DNA of 7,818 nt from Caulobacterales bacterium RIFOXYB1_FULL_67_16 (GTDB lineage Bacteria; Pseudomonadota; Alphaproteobacteria; Caulobacterales; Caulobacteraceae). The notes under the pieces were generated by a model. That model saw only the letters and a list, made by a program, of their open reading frames with translations. It did no database searches and had not been told where the DNA came from. Shown one piece after another: positions 1 to 5,644 of this stretch; position 1 is the first letter of the stretch, and every line of letters begins with the position of its first letter. A program made the translations under genes and the position numbers. The stretch covers positions 1-7,818 of the forward strand of contig MGLN01000100.1 of assembly GCA_001796045.1 (NCBI GenBank). The letters run 5' to 3'.

Positions 1-86
1 CGAACCGGCCGCTGGCCAAGGGCTGGGCCAAGACCATCGAGAATGCGCGTGGGCGGTGGCCGGAGTTGAGCGTCGTTGAGGTGTGA
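1..86 (+). CDS. C-terminal end of an unrecognised protein (partial)
   Basis: Frame 3 is open from the left edge and ends at a TGA at 84-86, giving 27 residues that begin NRPLAKGWAKTIENARGRWP and end SVVEV. The other two plus frames stop earlier (at 69 and 80), and the residue mix, including a Trp-containing basic helix, looks like real protein. Only the tail is present, so the family cannot be named. It converges on the minus-strand gene ending at 100, leaving 13 bases between the two stop codons. No terminator hairpin is visible in that gap. Confidence 0.55.
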   Translation, partial: NRPLAKGWAKTIENARGRWPELSVVEV

Positions 87-99
87 TGACGAGCTTGGA

Positions 100-600
100 T
101 TATTCAGGCTTCTGAAGCTGCTTCAATGTCCAAGTTTTCGCTCCCAACTCCTCAAAGCTCGGGTCGAAGCTGATCCCCGACGCCAGCAGGTCAAACTCGT
201 CGTCGATTCCATAGAAGACATCGAGCACCCCGTCATAGCCGGGAAGATCGTGAAACTCCGATGCGAGCAGCATGCCTTCTCTTGCCTGTTCTTGAGGGTC
301 GGCGCCGTTCTCGATAGCCAGGACGATCTGGGATCGAATGATATGCAGCAGACGCGGCTTGTCGGTGGGATCGACGGACAACTCTCGCAGAATGGCGTCA
401 ACGAGCGGTTCGGTTTCGTTCCACTCTTCATCACGCAGGATGGCGAGAGCGACCACGGCGTCGGACGTCAGTCCAAGCGCCAGAAGATCGTCCGCCCAGC
501 GACGCTCGACGTCGATGCCTAGAATACCTTGCGTGCGATTGCGGATGACAAATCTTGCCCAGGGTGACTGCAACGCGGGAGGGAGATCCACTTCGACCAT
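100..600 (-). CDS. Small acidic hypothetical protein
   Basis: This 166-residue soluble protein starts MVEVDLPPALQSPWARF and ends KQLQKPE. I do not recognise the family. It has no signal peptide or membrane segment. It is strongly acidic (about 32 Asp/Glu against 14 Lys/Arg), has helical stretches in the middle, and has an acidic aromatic segment (DVFYGIDDEFD) near residues 126-136. The same frame stays open upstream to 1284, but that part is antisense to the membrane-protein gene and is Gln/Pro/Arg-rich, so it is taken as non-coding. ATG at 600 is chosen because sensible protein composition begins there, although no good Shine-Dalgarno sequence precedes it. A GTG at 633, with a weak CGGA about 9 bases upstream, is the alternative (177 residues). 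Base composition is lower in GC than the neighbours (32/60 at 121-180 against 45/60 at 901-960), which may indicate acquisition. Small size, acidity and isolation would suit an orphan immunity-type protein, but that is a guess. Confidence 0.68.
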   Translation of the reverse strand: MVEVDLPPALQSPWARFVIRNRTQGILGIDVERRWADDLLALGLTSDAVVALAILRDEEWNETEPLVDAILRELSVDPTDKPRLLHIIRSQIVLAIENGADPQEQAREGMLLASEFHDLPGYDGVLDVFYGIDDEFDLLASGISFDPSFEELGAKTWTLKQLQKPE

Positions 601-660
601 AACGCCAGTTAACGGCGGGATGGTCTGGCACACAACAAGAGTTCCGAAGCTAGCTGGAGC

Positions 661-690
661 TTGACGGCGGTCATAGGCCATCCATCGCTG
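661..690 (+). promoter_or_regulatory. Possible promoter for the DUF1295 gene
   Basis: The 111 bases between the divergent starts at 600 and 712 must hold promoters for both genes. The sequence TTGACG at 661-666 matches the -35 element of housekeeping-sigma promoters in Caulobacter-like bacteria. The -10 is unclear: ATCGCT at 684-689 lies 17 bases away but matches poorly. This is a weak candidate resting on the -35 only. I see no clear promoter for the minus-strand gene. Confidence 0.25.
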
Positions 691-711
691 GACCGCCGCC
701 GTATCAGGTCC

Positions 712-1521
712 ATGACCCTGACCGACATCCTCCTCCTGCTGGGACTGAACCTGGCCCTGATCGTGGCCGTGATGCTGGGGCTGTGGCTGGTCGCCCTGAA
801 GCTGAAGGACGTCAGCTTCATCGATGCGGTCTGGCCGTTGGGCATGTTGCTGCTGGCGGTGGCGACCCTGCCCCGCGCCGAGGGCGATCCGGCGCGCAAG
901 GGGCTGCTGGTCGGGCTGTGCGCAGTCTGGGCGCTGCGGCTGGGCTGGCACCTGTTCCGGCGCTGGCGGGCCAGCGGGGCGGACGGGCGGTATGTGCAGA
1001 TCGTCGAGGATCAGGAACGGAACAAGGGCTGGTCGTTCGGCAAGACGGCGCTGTTGTTCGTGTTTCTGCCCCAGGCCGTCCTGGCCTGGCTGACGTCGTT
1101 GCCGGTGCAGATGGGTCAGGTGGAGGCTCAGCCCCTGGGCGTGATCGCCGGGGTCGGGGCGGTGCTGGCGGTGTTCGGGATCGTGTTCGAGAGCGTCGGC
1201 GACGCTCAGCTGGCGGCGTTCAAGCGCGATCCGGCGAACAAGGGCAAGGTGCTGGACACCGGCCTGTGGCGCTATACCCGGCATCCGAACTATTTCGGCG
1301 ACGCCTGCGTCTGGTGGGGGCTGTGGCTGATCGCGGCGGAGACGGGCTTGGGCCTATGGTCCATCGCCGGACCGATCTTCCTGACCTTCACCCTGACGCG
1401 CTGGTCAGGAATCGGGATTACGGAGAAGGCGATCAACAGGTCGCGGCCGGGCTATGCGGACTATGTGAAGCGGACGAGTGCGTTCGTGCCGTGGCCGCCG
1501 TCCCATCATCCTCGGGCTTGA
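712..1521 (+). CDS. DUF1295 family integral membrane protein
   Basis: The 269-residue polytopic membrane protein resembles the DUF1295 family, which shares a fold with steroid 5-alpha-reductases and isoprenylcysteine methyltransferases. The substrate of this branch is not established. Hydrophobic segments lie at about residues 5-29, 36-53, 63-82, 110-130, 142-165 and around 200-235. The WALRLGWHLFRR stretch near residues 73-84 and the hallmark RHPNYFGD at 190-197, preceded by GLWRYT, are the family's signatures; the latter lies in the expected cofactor-binding C-terminal region. The start MTLTDILLLLG was chosen because it puts the first membrane helix at the N-terminus as in the family. An AGG lies only 3 bases upstream, a short spacing. 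A TTG at 661 would add 17 unconvincing residues. The final residues (HHPRA) are encoded by an intergenic palindromic repeat, so the natural tail may have ended shortly after the FVPWPP motif. Transcribed alone, divergent from the orphan gene. Confidence 0.85.
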   Translation: MTLTDILLLLGLNLALIVAVMLGLWLVALKLKDVSFIDAVWPLGMLLLAVATLPRAEGDPARKGLLVGLCAVWALRLGWHLFRRWRASGADGRYVQIVEDQERNKGWSFGKTALLFVFLPQAVLAWLTSLPVQMGQVEAQPLGVIAGVGAVLAVFGIVFESVGDAQLAAFKRDPANKGKVLDTGLWRYTRHPNYFGDACVWWGLWLIAAETGLGLWSIAGPIFLTFTLTRWSGIGITEKAINRSRPGYADYVKRTSAFVPWPPSHHPRA

Positions 1522-1608
1522 GCCGAGGATCAGATGATCCGCCGCTGGTGCGAACGGGCGAAGCACAGACCGCCCCGCGCCCGGTCCTCGGGTCAAGCCC
1601 GAGGATGA
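1506..1608. repeat. Pair of inverted palindromic repeat units
   Basis: Two 24-base units, 1506-1529 and 1585-1608, are reverse complements of each other with one mismatch (G at 1522). Each is itself a hairpin. The first pairs ATCCTCGG (1508-1515) with CCGAGGAT (1523-1530). The second pairs TCCTCGGG (1585-1592) with CCCGAGGA (1598-1605) around a 5-base loop. From memory, closely similar elements are scattered between genes in Caulobacterales and related alphaproteobacteria, like REP sequences. The first unit overlaps the end of the DUF1295 gene, whose stop TGA (1519-1521) lies in its loop. Confidence 0.8.
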
Positions 1609-1626
1609 CGGACGGGGGGCGGGGCG
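1571..1626. terminator. Hairpin between convergent genes, possible bidirectional terminator
   Basis: CGCCCCGC at 1571-1578 can pair with GCGGGGCG at 1619-1626, enclosing the second palindromic repeat unit and forming a longer GC-rich structure. It sits between the convergent DUF1295 gene and the lipoprotein gene, where transcripts from both strands must end. There is no T-run on either side, so it is not a classical intrinsic terminator; any terminating or 3'-end-protecting role is inferred. Confidence 0.4.
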
Positions 1627-1648
1627 ACGGATCGCCTAGACGCCGACC

Positions 1649-1954
1649 TTAGTTGGTGGTCGGGGTGTTGTGGGTGGTCATGCCGCCGTCGGCGTTGCCG
1701 CCCTGTTGCTCGATCTGGTCGGCGCGGCGGTCGGCGTTTTCCTCGACCTGATCGGCCTGGCGGTTCAGGGCGTCTTCCTGGGCGTCGGTCGGGGCGGCGT
1801 CGGCCTGGGCTTCCAGCTGGTCGGCGCGGGCTTCGCCCTTGGCCTCGACGGCGTCGGCGCGGTTCTCGGCGGCCTTGTCGGCGGCGCTTTCACCGCAGGC
1901 GGCGAGGCCCGACAGGACGAACAGCGAGGCGGCGGCGGCAGCGATCTTTTTCAT
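1649..1954 (-). CDS. Small alanine-rich lipoprotein with 11-residue repeats
   Basis: The 101-residue precursor begins with a lipoprotein signal peptide: MKK, a hydrophobic Ala/Leu stretch (4-16), and the lipobox LAAC with Cys20 as the lipidated residue, so it should be membrane-anchored in the envelope. The mature part is about 81 residues, almost entirely Ala, Asp, Glu, Gln, Arg and Asn, and should be a long amphipathic helix. A motif [RQ]AD-x-[VLI]-E recurs at residues 32, 43, 66 and 77, that is at spacings of 11, 23 and 11, the periodicity of a hendecad coiled coil. The tail (85-101) is Gly/Thr/Asn-rich and probably disordered. A good ribosome binding site (GGAAGGAA, plus-strand 1960-1967) lies 5 bases before the ATG. 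Function is unknown; an envelope spacer or stress-related lipoprotein is plausible. It lies downstream of glk in the same orientation but is separated by hairpins, so it is probably a separate unit. Confidence 0.82.
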   Translation of the reverse strand: MKKIAAAAASLFVLSGLAACGESAADKAAENRADAVEAKGEARADQLEAQADAAPTDAQEDALNRQADQVEENADRRADQIEQQGGNADGGMTTHNTPTTN

Positions 1955-1987
1955 GGGGTTTCCTTCCGTTTTGGAGCGGAGGAAACG

Positions 1988-2019
1988 TCACGGCGGCGGT
2001 TGGGTTCACGCCGCCGTGA
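1988..2019 (-). terminator. Probable transcription terminator after glk
   Basis: An 11-base perfect stem (TCACGGCGGCG at 1988-1998 with CGCCGCCGTGA at 2009-2019) encloses a 10-base loop, 15 bases beyond the glk stop codon. On the minus strand it is followed by CGTTTCC, a weak T-run; on the plus strand it is followed by ACTTTT. It most likely ends or stabilises the glk operon transcript. Confidence 0.55.
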
Positions 2020-2021
2020 AC
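2004..2021. promoter_or_regulatory. Overlapping inverted repeat GTTCACG-N4-CGTGAAC
   Basis: GTTCACG (2004-2010) and CGTGAAC (2015-2021) form a 7-base inverted repeat with a 4-base centre. It uses the same arm as the larger 1988-2019 hairpin, so the two structures exclude each other in RNA. As DNA it could be an operator for the lipoprotein gene, whose upstream region this is. No regulator can be assigned from the sequence. Confidence 0.35.
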
Positions 2022-2034
2022 TTTTCGTGAGGCT

Positions 2035-3006
2035 TCAGCCCTCGGCTTCGGCGAAGGCGACGCGGGCGGCGCCCAGGAGGGCGGCGTGCTTGTGCATGAT
2101 CACCTTGGTCGGGATTTCCTGCATGTATTCCTTGAACCGGCCCTTGCGCTCGAACCTCTGGCGGAAGGGGCTGGCCTTGATGAAGGGCAGGATGCGCGGG
2201 ACGATGCCGCCGGCGATATAGACGCCGCCGCGCGCGCCCGTGGTCAGGGCGATGTCGCCGGCGACCGCGCCCAGGATGGCGCAGAAACGGGCCAGGGTGG
2301 CGCCGCACGGGCTGTTCGGATCGGCCAGGGCCGTCGCGGTGATCTGGGCCGGGTCGTCGATATGGGTCTCGCGACCGTCGATCTCGGCCAGGGCCCGGTG
2401 CATGTTCAAAAGGCCGGGACCGCAGATCAGGCGCTCGATCGAGACGCGGTCATAGCGACGGCGCAGGATGCGCAGGATCTCGTCCTCGATCGGGTCGCCG
2501 GGGGGGAAGCAGGCGTGGCCGCCTTCCGACGGCATGGCCATTTCCTTGCCGTGGGCGTCGCGGACCAGGGCGGAGACGCCGAAGCCGGTGCCGGGGCCGA
2601 GGACGGCCACGGTCGCATGGGGGTCGCCGTCTACGGGCCCGCCCAGGCTTTCCAGCTGGTCCTCCGGCACGATGGGCGCGCCCCAGGCCAGGGCCTCGAA
2701 GTCGTTGATCAGCTTGACCGGCTGAAGCCCCAGGGTCGAGAGCTCGGCTTCCGACACCTGCCAGGGCGAGTTGGTCAGGTCGATGGCGCCGTCGGTGACG
2801 GGACCGGCCACGGCGATGACGCCGCCGGTCGGCTTAACCTCGCAGCCCTCGATGAAGGCCGCGACGCCTTCCAGGAAGGTGGGATAGCGCTCGGCCGGGA
2901 AGCTCTCGTGGTGGTCAAGAACGGGCTTGCCGTCGACCATGCGGGCCACGGCGAACCGCGCATTGGTGCCGCCGACGTCTCCGACGAGGAGGGTCTTGTC
3001 AGTCAT
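2035..3006 (-). CDS. glk: Glucokinase
   Basis: This cytoplasmic enzyme phosphorylates glucose with ATP to glucose 6-phosphate, feeding the Zwf/Pgl/Edd route encoded just upstream. The 323 residues match the usual length of the bacterial Glk family of E. coli type. The phosphate-binding motif GDVGGTN is at residues 9-15. N101-D102 (within INDFEALAWG) supplies the sugar-binding Asn and catalytic Asp. The nucleotide-binding LGPGTGFG is at 136-143. E161 and H164 in SEGGHACFP, and E191 before CGPGL, correspond to the remaining sugar contacts known from E. coli Glk. The C-terminal adenosine-site region AGGIVPRI lies near 265-272. The ATG at 3006 follows the edd stop by 30 bases and has a CAGGAAA ribosome binding site. 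It is the last gene of the tight Entner-Doudoroff cluster and is followed by a hairpin terminator. No missing residues or frame problems were seen. Confidence 0.96.
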   Translation of the reverse strand: MTDKTLLVGDVGGTNARFAVARMVDGKPVLDHHESFPAERYPTFLEGVAAFIEGCEVKPTGGVIAVAGPVTDGAIDLTNSPWQVSEAELSTLGLQPVKLINDFEALAWGAPIVPEDQLESLGGPVDGDPHATVAVLGPGTGFGVSALVRDAHGKEMAMPSEGGHACFPPGDPIEDEILRILRRRYDRVSIERLICGPGLLNMHRALAEIDGRETHIDDPAQITATALADPNSPCGATLARFCAILGAVAGDIALTTGARGGVYIAGGIVPRILPFIKASPFRQRFERKGRFKEYMQEIPTKVIMHKHAALLGAARVAFAEAEG

Positions 3007-3036
3007 GGGGTCGTTTCCTGCTGTCGGTGCGTCGGA

Positions 3037-4926
3037 TCAGGCGTCGACCGTACGGTCGACGAAGTTCGGGTCAGGCGGCGTGTCCGTATGCGATTGGCCG
3101 CCGTTGGGGAAGGCGAAGCAGACGGTGGCCCCTTCCTCGGCGGTGGTGACCACGTGGCGGAAGGCGCCGAACAGCTCACGGCCGTAGCCCCAGGCCGAGC
3201 CCTCGGCGTGGACGGCAGAGCGGACGGCGGCGGGCCGGTCGGTCAGGCCGTCGACCCCGACGGTCGTCAGCACCCCGGCCTCGGCGTCGAGGCGGATGAT
3301 GTCCCCGTCCTTCACATGGGCCAGGGGGCCGCCGGCGAGGGCCTCAGGGCTGACGTGGATGGCGGCCGGGGTCTTGCCGCTGGCGCCCGACATGCGGCCG
3401 TCGGTGACGAAGGCGACCTTGAACCCCTTGTCCTGGATGACCGACAGGGCCGGCGACAGGCTGTGCAGCTCGGGCATGCCGTTGGCCTTGGGGCCCTGGA
3501 AGCGCAGGACCACGACGACGTCGCGGAACAGCTTGCCGTCCTTGAAGGCCTGGAGCGCGTCCTCCTGGGTTTCGAAGACGGCGGCGGGGGCCTCGACGAT
3601 ACGGTTCTCGGGCTTGACCGCCGAGACCTTGATGACCGCGCGGCCCAGGTCGCCCTTGACCAGGCGCAGACCGCCCTCCTTGTCGAAGGGATCGGAGGCG
3701 GGGCGCAGGATGTCGAGATCGAGGCTTTCCTTGACCCCGTCGCGCCAGACCAGTTGGCCGTCGACCATCGACGGCTCTTGGAAATAGGGCTCGATCCCCT
3801 TGCCCATGATGGTGGTCACGTCCGAGTGGATATGACCGTGCTCGGCCAGTTCGCGGGCGACGAAGGCGACGCCGCCGGCGGCCTGGAAGGCGTTCACGTC
3901 GGCCGAGCCGTTGGGATAGACGCGGGCCAGCAGGGGGGTGACGGACGACAGCTCGTCCATGTCGGTCCAGTCGATCAGCACGCCCGCCGCCCGCGCCATG
4001 GCGACCAGGTGGATGGCGTGGTTGGTCGAGCCGCCGGTGGCCAGAAGGGCGACGATGGCGTTGACGATGGACTTCTCGTCGATGACGTCGGCCATGCGGC
4101 ATTCGCCGCTGCGGGCCAGTTCGACGGCGCGCTTAGCCGCTGCGGCGGTCAGGGCGTCGCGCAGGCCGGTGTCCGGATGGACGAAGGCGGTTGAGGGCAT
4201 GTGCAGGCCCGCCAGCTCCATCATCATCTGGTTCGAATTGGCCGTGCCGTAGAAGGTGCAGGTGCCGGGCGAGTGATAGGAGCCGATCTCGCTTTCCAGC
4301 AGGGTCTGGCGATCCACCTTGTTCTGGGCGTACTCGGCGCGGACGCGGGCTTTCTCCGCGTTCGGAATGCCCGAGGGCATGGGGCCGGCGGGGGCGAAGA
4401 CGACGGGCAGATGGCCGAAGGCCAGGGCGCCCATGAACAGGCCGGGCACGATCTTGTCGCAGACCCCCAGCATCAGGGCGGCGTCGAAGGCGTCATGCGT
4501 CAGGGCCACGCCCGCGGACATGGCGATGACGTCGCGGCTGAACAGGGACAGCTCCATTCCGGGGCGCCCTTGAGTGACGCCGTCGCACATGGCGGGGGTG
4601 CCGCCCGCGACCTGGGCCGTGGCGCCGACCTCGCGCACGGCCTTCCGGACCACGTCGGGGAAGCGCTCGAACGGCTGGTGGGCCGAGAGCATGTCGTTAT
4701 AGGCGGTGACGATGCCGAGGTTGGGCTTGGACCCGTCCATGGCGGTCAGCTTGTCGGCGATGGTCTGGCCGGCGAAGGCGTGGGCCCAGTTGGCGCAGGA
4801 GAGCTTGGCGCGGCCGGCGCCGGAATCCCGCGCGGCGTCCATGCGGCGCAGATAGTCGGCGCGCGTAGCGCGGCTCTTTTCGACGATGCGGGCGGTGACC
4901 GCGGCCACCGTGGGGTGCAGGGTCAT
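3037..4926 (-). CDS. edd: 6-Phosphogluconate dehydratase
   Basis: This is the key enzyme of the Entner-Doudoroff pathway: it removes water from 6-phosphogluconate to give 2-keto-3-deoxy-6-phosphogluconate. It belongs to the IlvD/Edd dehydratase family, which uses an iron-sulfur cluster. At 629 residues it is slightly longer than E. coli Edd. Candidate cluster ligands are C114 (in MCDGVTQG), C156 (GVCDKIVPG) and C223 (GTCTFYGTANSNQ); the second family signature, TDGRMSGASGK, starts at residue 508. GGSTNHAIHLVAMARAAGV is the conserved central segment. The ATG at 4926 is preferred over an in-frame ATG at 4956 because it starts 1 base after the pgl stop, has a GGAAG ribosome binding site (4936-4940) and gives the usual N-terminus; the longer form would add ten odd residues. 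The 3' end contains a 20-base perfect palindrome. It is third of four sugar genes in the operon and probably translationally coupled to pgl. Confidence 0.97.
   Translation of the reverse strand: MTLHPTVAAVTARIVEKSRATRADYLRRMDAARDSGAGRAKLSCANWAHAFAGQTIADKLTAMDGSKPNLGIVTAYNDMLSAHQPFERFPDVVRKAVREVGATAQVAGGTPAMCDGVTQGRPGMELSLFSRDVIAMSAGVALTHDAFDAALMLGVCDKIVPGLFMGALAFGHLPVVFAPAGPMPSGIPNAEKARVRAEYAQNKVDRQTLLESEIGSYHSPGTCTFYGTANSNQMMMELAGLHMPSTAFVHPDTGLRDALTAAAAKRAVELARSGECRMADVIDEKSIVNAIVALLATGGSTNHAIHLVAMARAAGVLIDWTDMDELSSVTPLLARVYPNGSADVNAFQAAGGVAFVARELAEHGHIHSDVTTIMGKGIEPYFQEPSMVDGQLVWRDGVKESLDLDILRPASDPFDKEGGLRLVKGDLGRAVIKVSAVKPENRIVEAPAAVFETQEDALQAFKDGKLFRDVVVVLRFQGPKANGMPELHSLSPALSVIQDKGFKVAFVTDGRMSGASGKTPAAIHVSPEALAGGPLAHVKDGDIIRLDAEAGVLTTVGVDGLTDRPAAVRSAVHAEGSAWGYGRELFGAFRHVVTTAEEGATVCFAFPNGGQSHTDTPPDPNFVDRTVDA
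3042..3061. repeat. 20-base perfect palindrome at the end of edd
   Basis: The sequence CGTCGACCGTACGGTCGACG reads the same on both strands. It encodes the last residues of Edd (within VDRTVDA) and ends 3 bases before the stop codon, about 35 bases upstream of the glk start. It could act as a DNA operator or fold into an RNA hairpin in the edd-glk junction. Purpose unknown. Confidence 0.75.
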
Positions 4927-4927
4927 G

Positions 4928-5644
4928 TCAGCTGGCTTCCGTGTACAGAACTTCAAGCGGGACGCCGGCGGCGATCAGGGCGGCGATGGGCTGGATCTTG
5001 GGATCGCCCTGGGCCTCCTGCTCGAACACGCGGCGCTTGGCGGCGCCCTTCAGGCCCAGGATCACCCGGTCGGCGGACATCAGATAGGGCAGGTTGATCG
5101 ACAGGCGCTCGATCGTCGGCGCGGCGCCGTCGCGACCATGGGGCACGCCCAGGACCGTCGGCTTCAGCGTCGGGGTCAGAAGCGTCTTCAGGGTGGGGCT
5201 GTTGGGGAACATGGAGCAGATATGGCCATCCTCCCCCATGCCGAGAAGGACCGCGTCGAAACGCCCGCCCGCGTCGGCCAGGGCGTGGGCGGCGACGATG
5301 GCGGCGCGGTCGACCGTGACCTCGGGCGTATAGAGGGGGATGAAGCGCCCGGCCGCGGCCTTGTCCTGCAACAGGACGTCGCGGATCAGCCGGGCGTTGG
5401 ACTCAGGCGAGGTCTCGGGGACGTAGCGCTCGTCCACCAGGGTGACGGCGATCCTGGCCCAGTCCAGGTCGGTCGCGGCGAGACGGCGATAGACGGGGGC
5501 GGGGGTCGTGCCGCCGGGGCCGGCGAAGACAGCCCCGCCCTTGTCGCGGACGGCGGCGCCCAGGGTCTCGGCCAGGCGGGCGGCGATGGCCTCGGCCCAG
5601 GCGTCGACGGTGGGGAAGGTTTCGATCACAGGCGTCTCAGACAT
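4928..5644 (-). CDS. pgl: 6-Phosphogluconolactonase
   Basis: This cytoplasmic enzyme hydrolyses 6-phosphogluconolactone, the product of Zwf, to 6-phosphogluconate, the substrate of Edd. The 238 residues are normal for the SOL/DevB type, related to glucosamine-6-phosphate isomerases. Visible motifs are GGTTP at 44-48 (phosphate loop), DERYVP at 71-76 followed by SNAR at 82-85, and GMGEDGH at 135-141, which holds the catalytic acidic and His residues. K203-R204 fit the conserved basic pair near the C-terminus. The start codon lies inside the zwf 3' end, overlapping by 8 bases, and the stop is 1 base before the edd start, so all three are almost certainly cotranscribed and translationally coupled. 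Confidence 0.96.
   Translation of the reverse strand: MSETPVIETFPTVDAWAEAIAARLAETLGAAVRDKGGAVFAGPGGTTPAPVYRRLAATDLDWARIAVTLVDERYVPETSPESNARLIRDVLLQDKAAAGRFIPLYTPEVTVDRAAIVAAHALADAGGRFDAVLLGMGEDGHICSMFPNSPTLKTLLTPTLKPTVLGVPHGRDGAAPTIERLSINLPYLMSADRVILGLKGAAKRRVFEQEAQGDPKIQPIAALIAAGVPLEVLYTEAS

Noticed and set aside
601..1284. Upstream extension of the minus-strand acidic protein, and a possible 394-residue protein
   Set aside because: This part is antisense to the DUF1295 gene and is low-complexity Gln/His/Pro/Arg; normal protein composition starts only near 600.
783..1652. Plus-strand Gly/Arg/Ala-rich open frame overlapping the DUF1295 gene
   Set aside because: It is a shifted-frame shadow of the membrane protein, which has the family motifs in its own frame.
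2004..2021. LexA (SOS) box
   Set aside because: GTTC occurs here, but the alphaproteobacterial site is a direct repeat GTTC-N7-GTTC; this is an inverted repeat GTTC-N10-GAAC.
2086..4194. Long plus-strand open frame (702 codons) opposite glk and edd
   Set aside because: It is antisense to two clear enzyme genes, and its composition (Gly, Asp, Gln, His and Val-rich, no recognisable domain) is what the reverse frame of GC-rich codons gives.
4927..4956. Longer edd start at 4956
   Set aside because: It would overlap the pgl end and add ten residues not expected in the family; the ATG at 4926 has a well-placed GGAAG.
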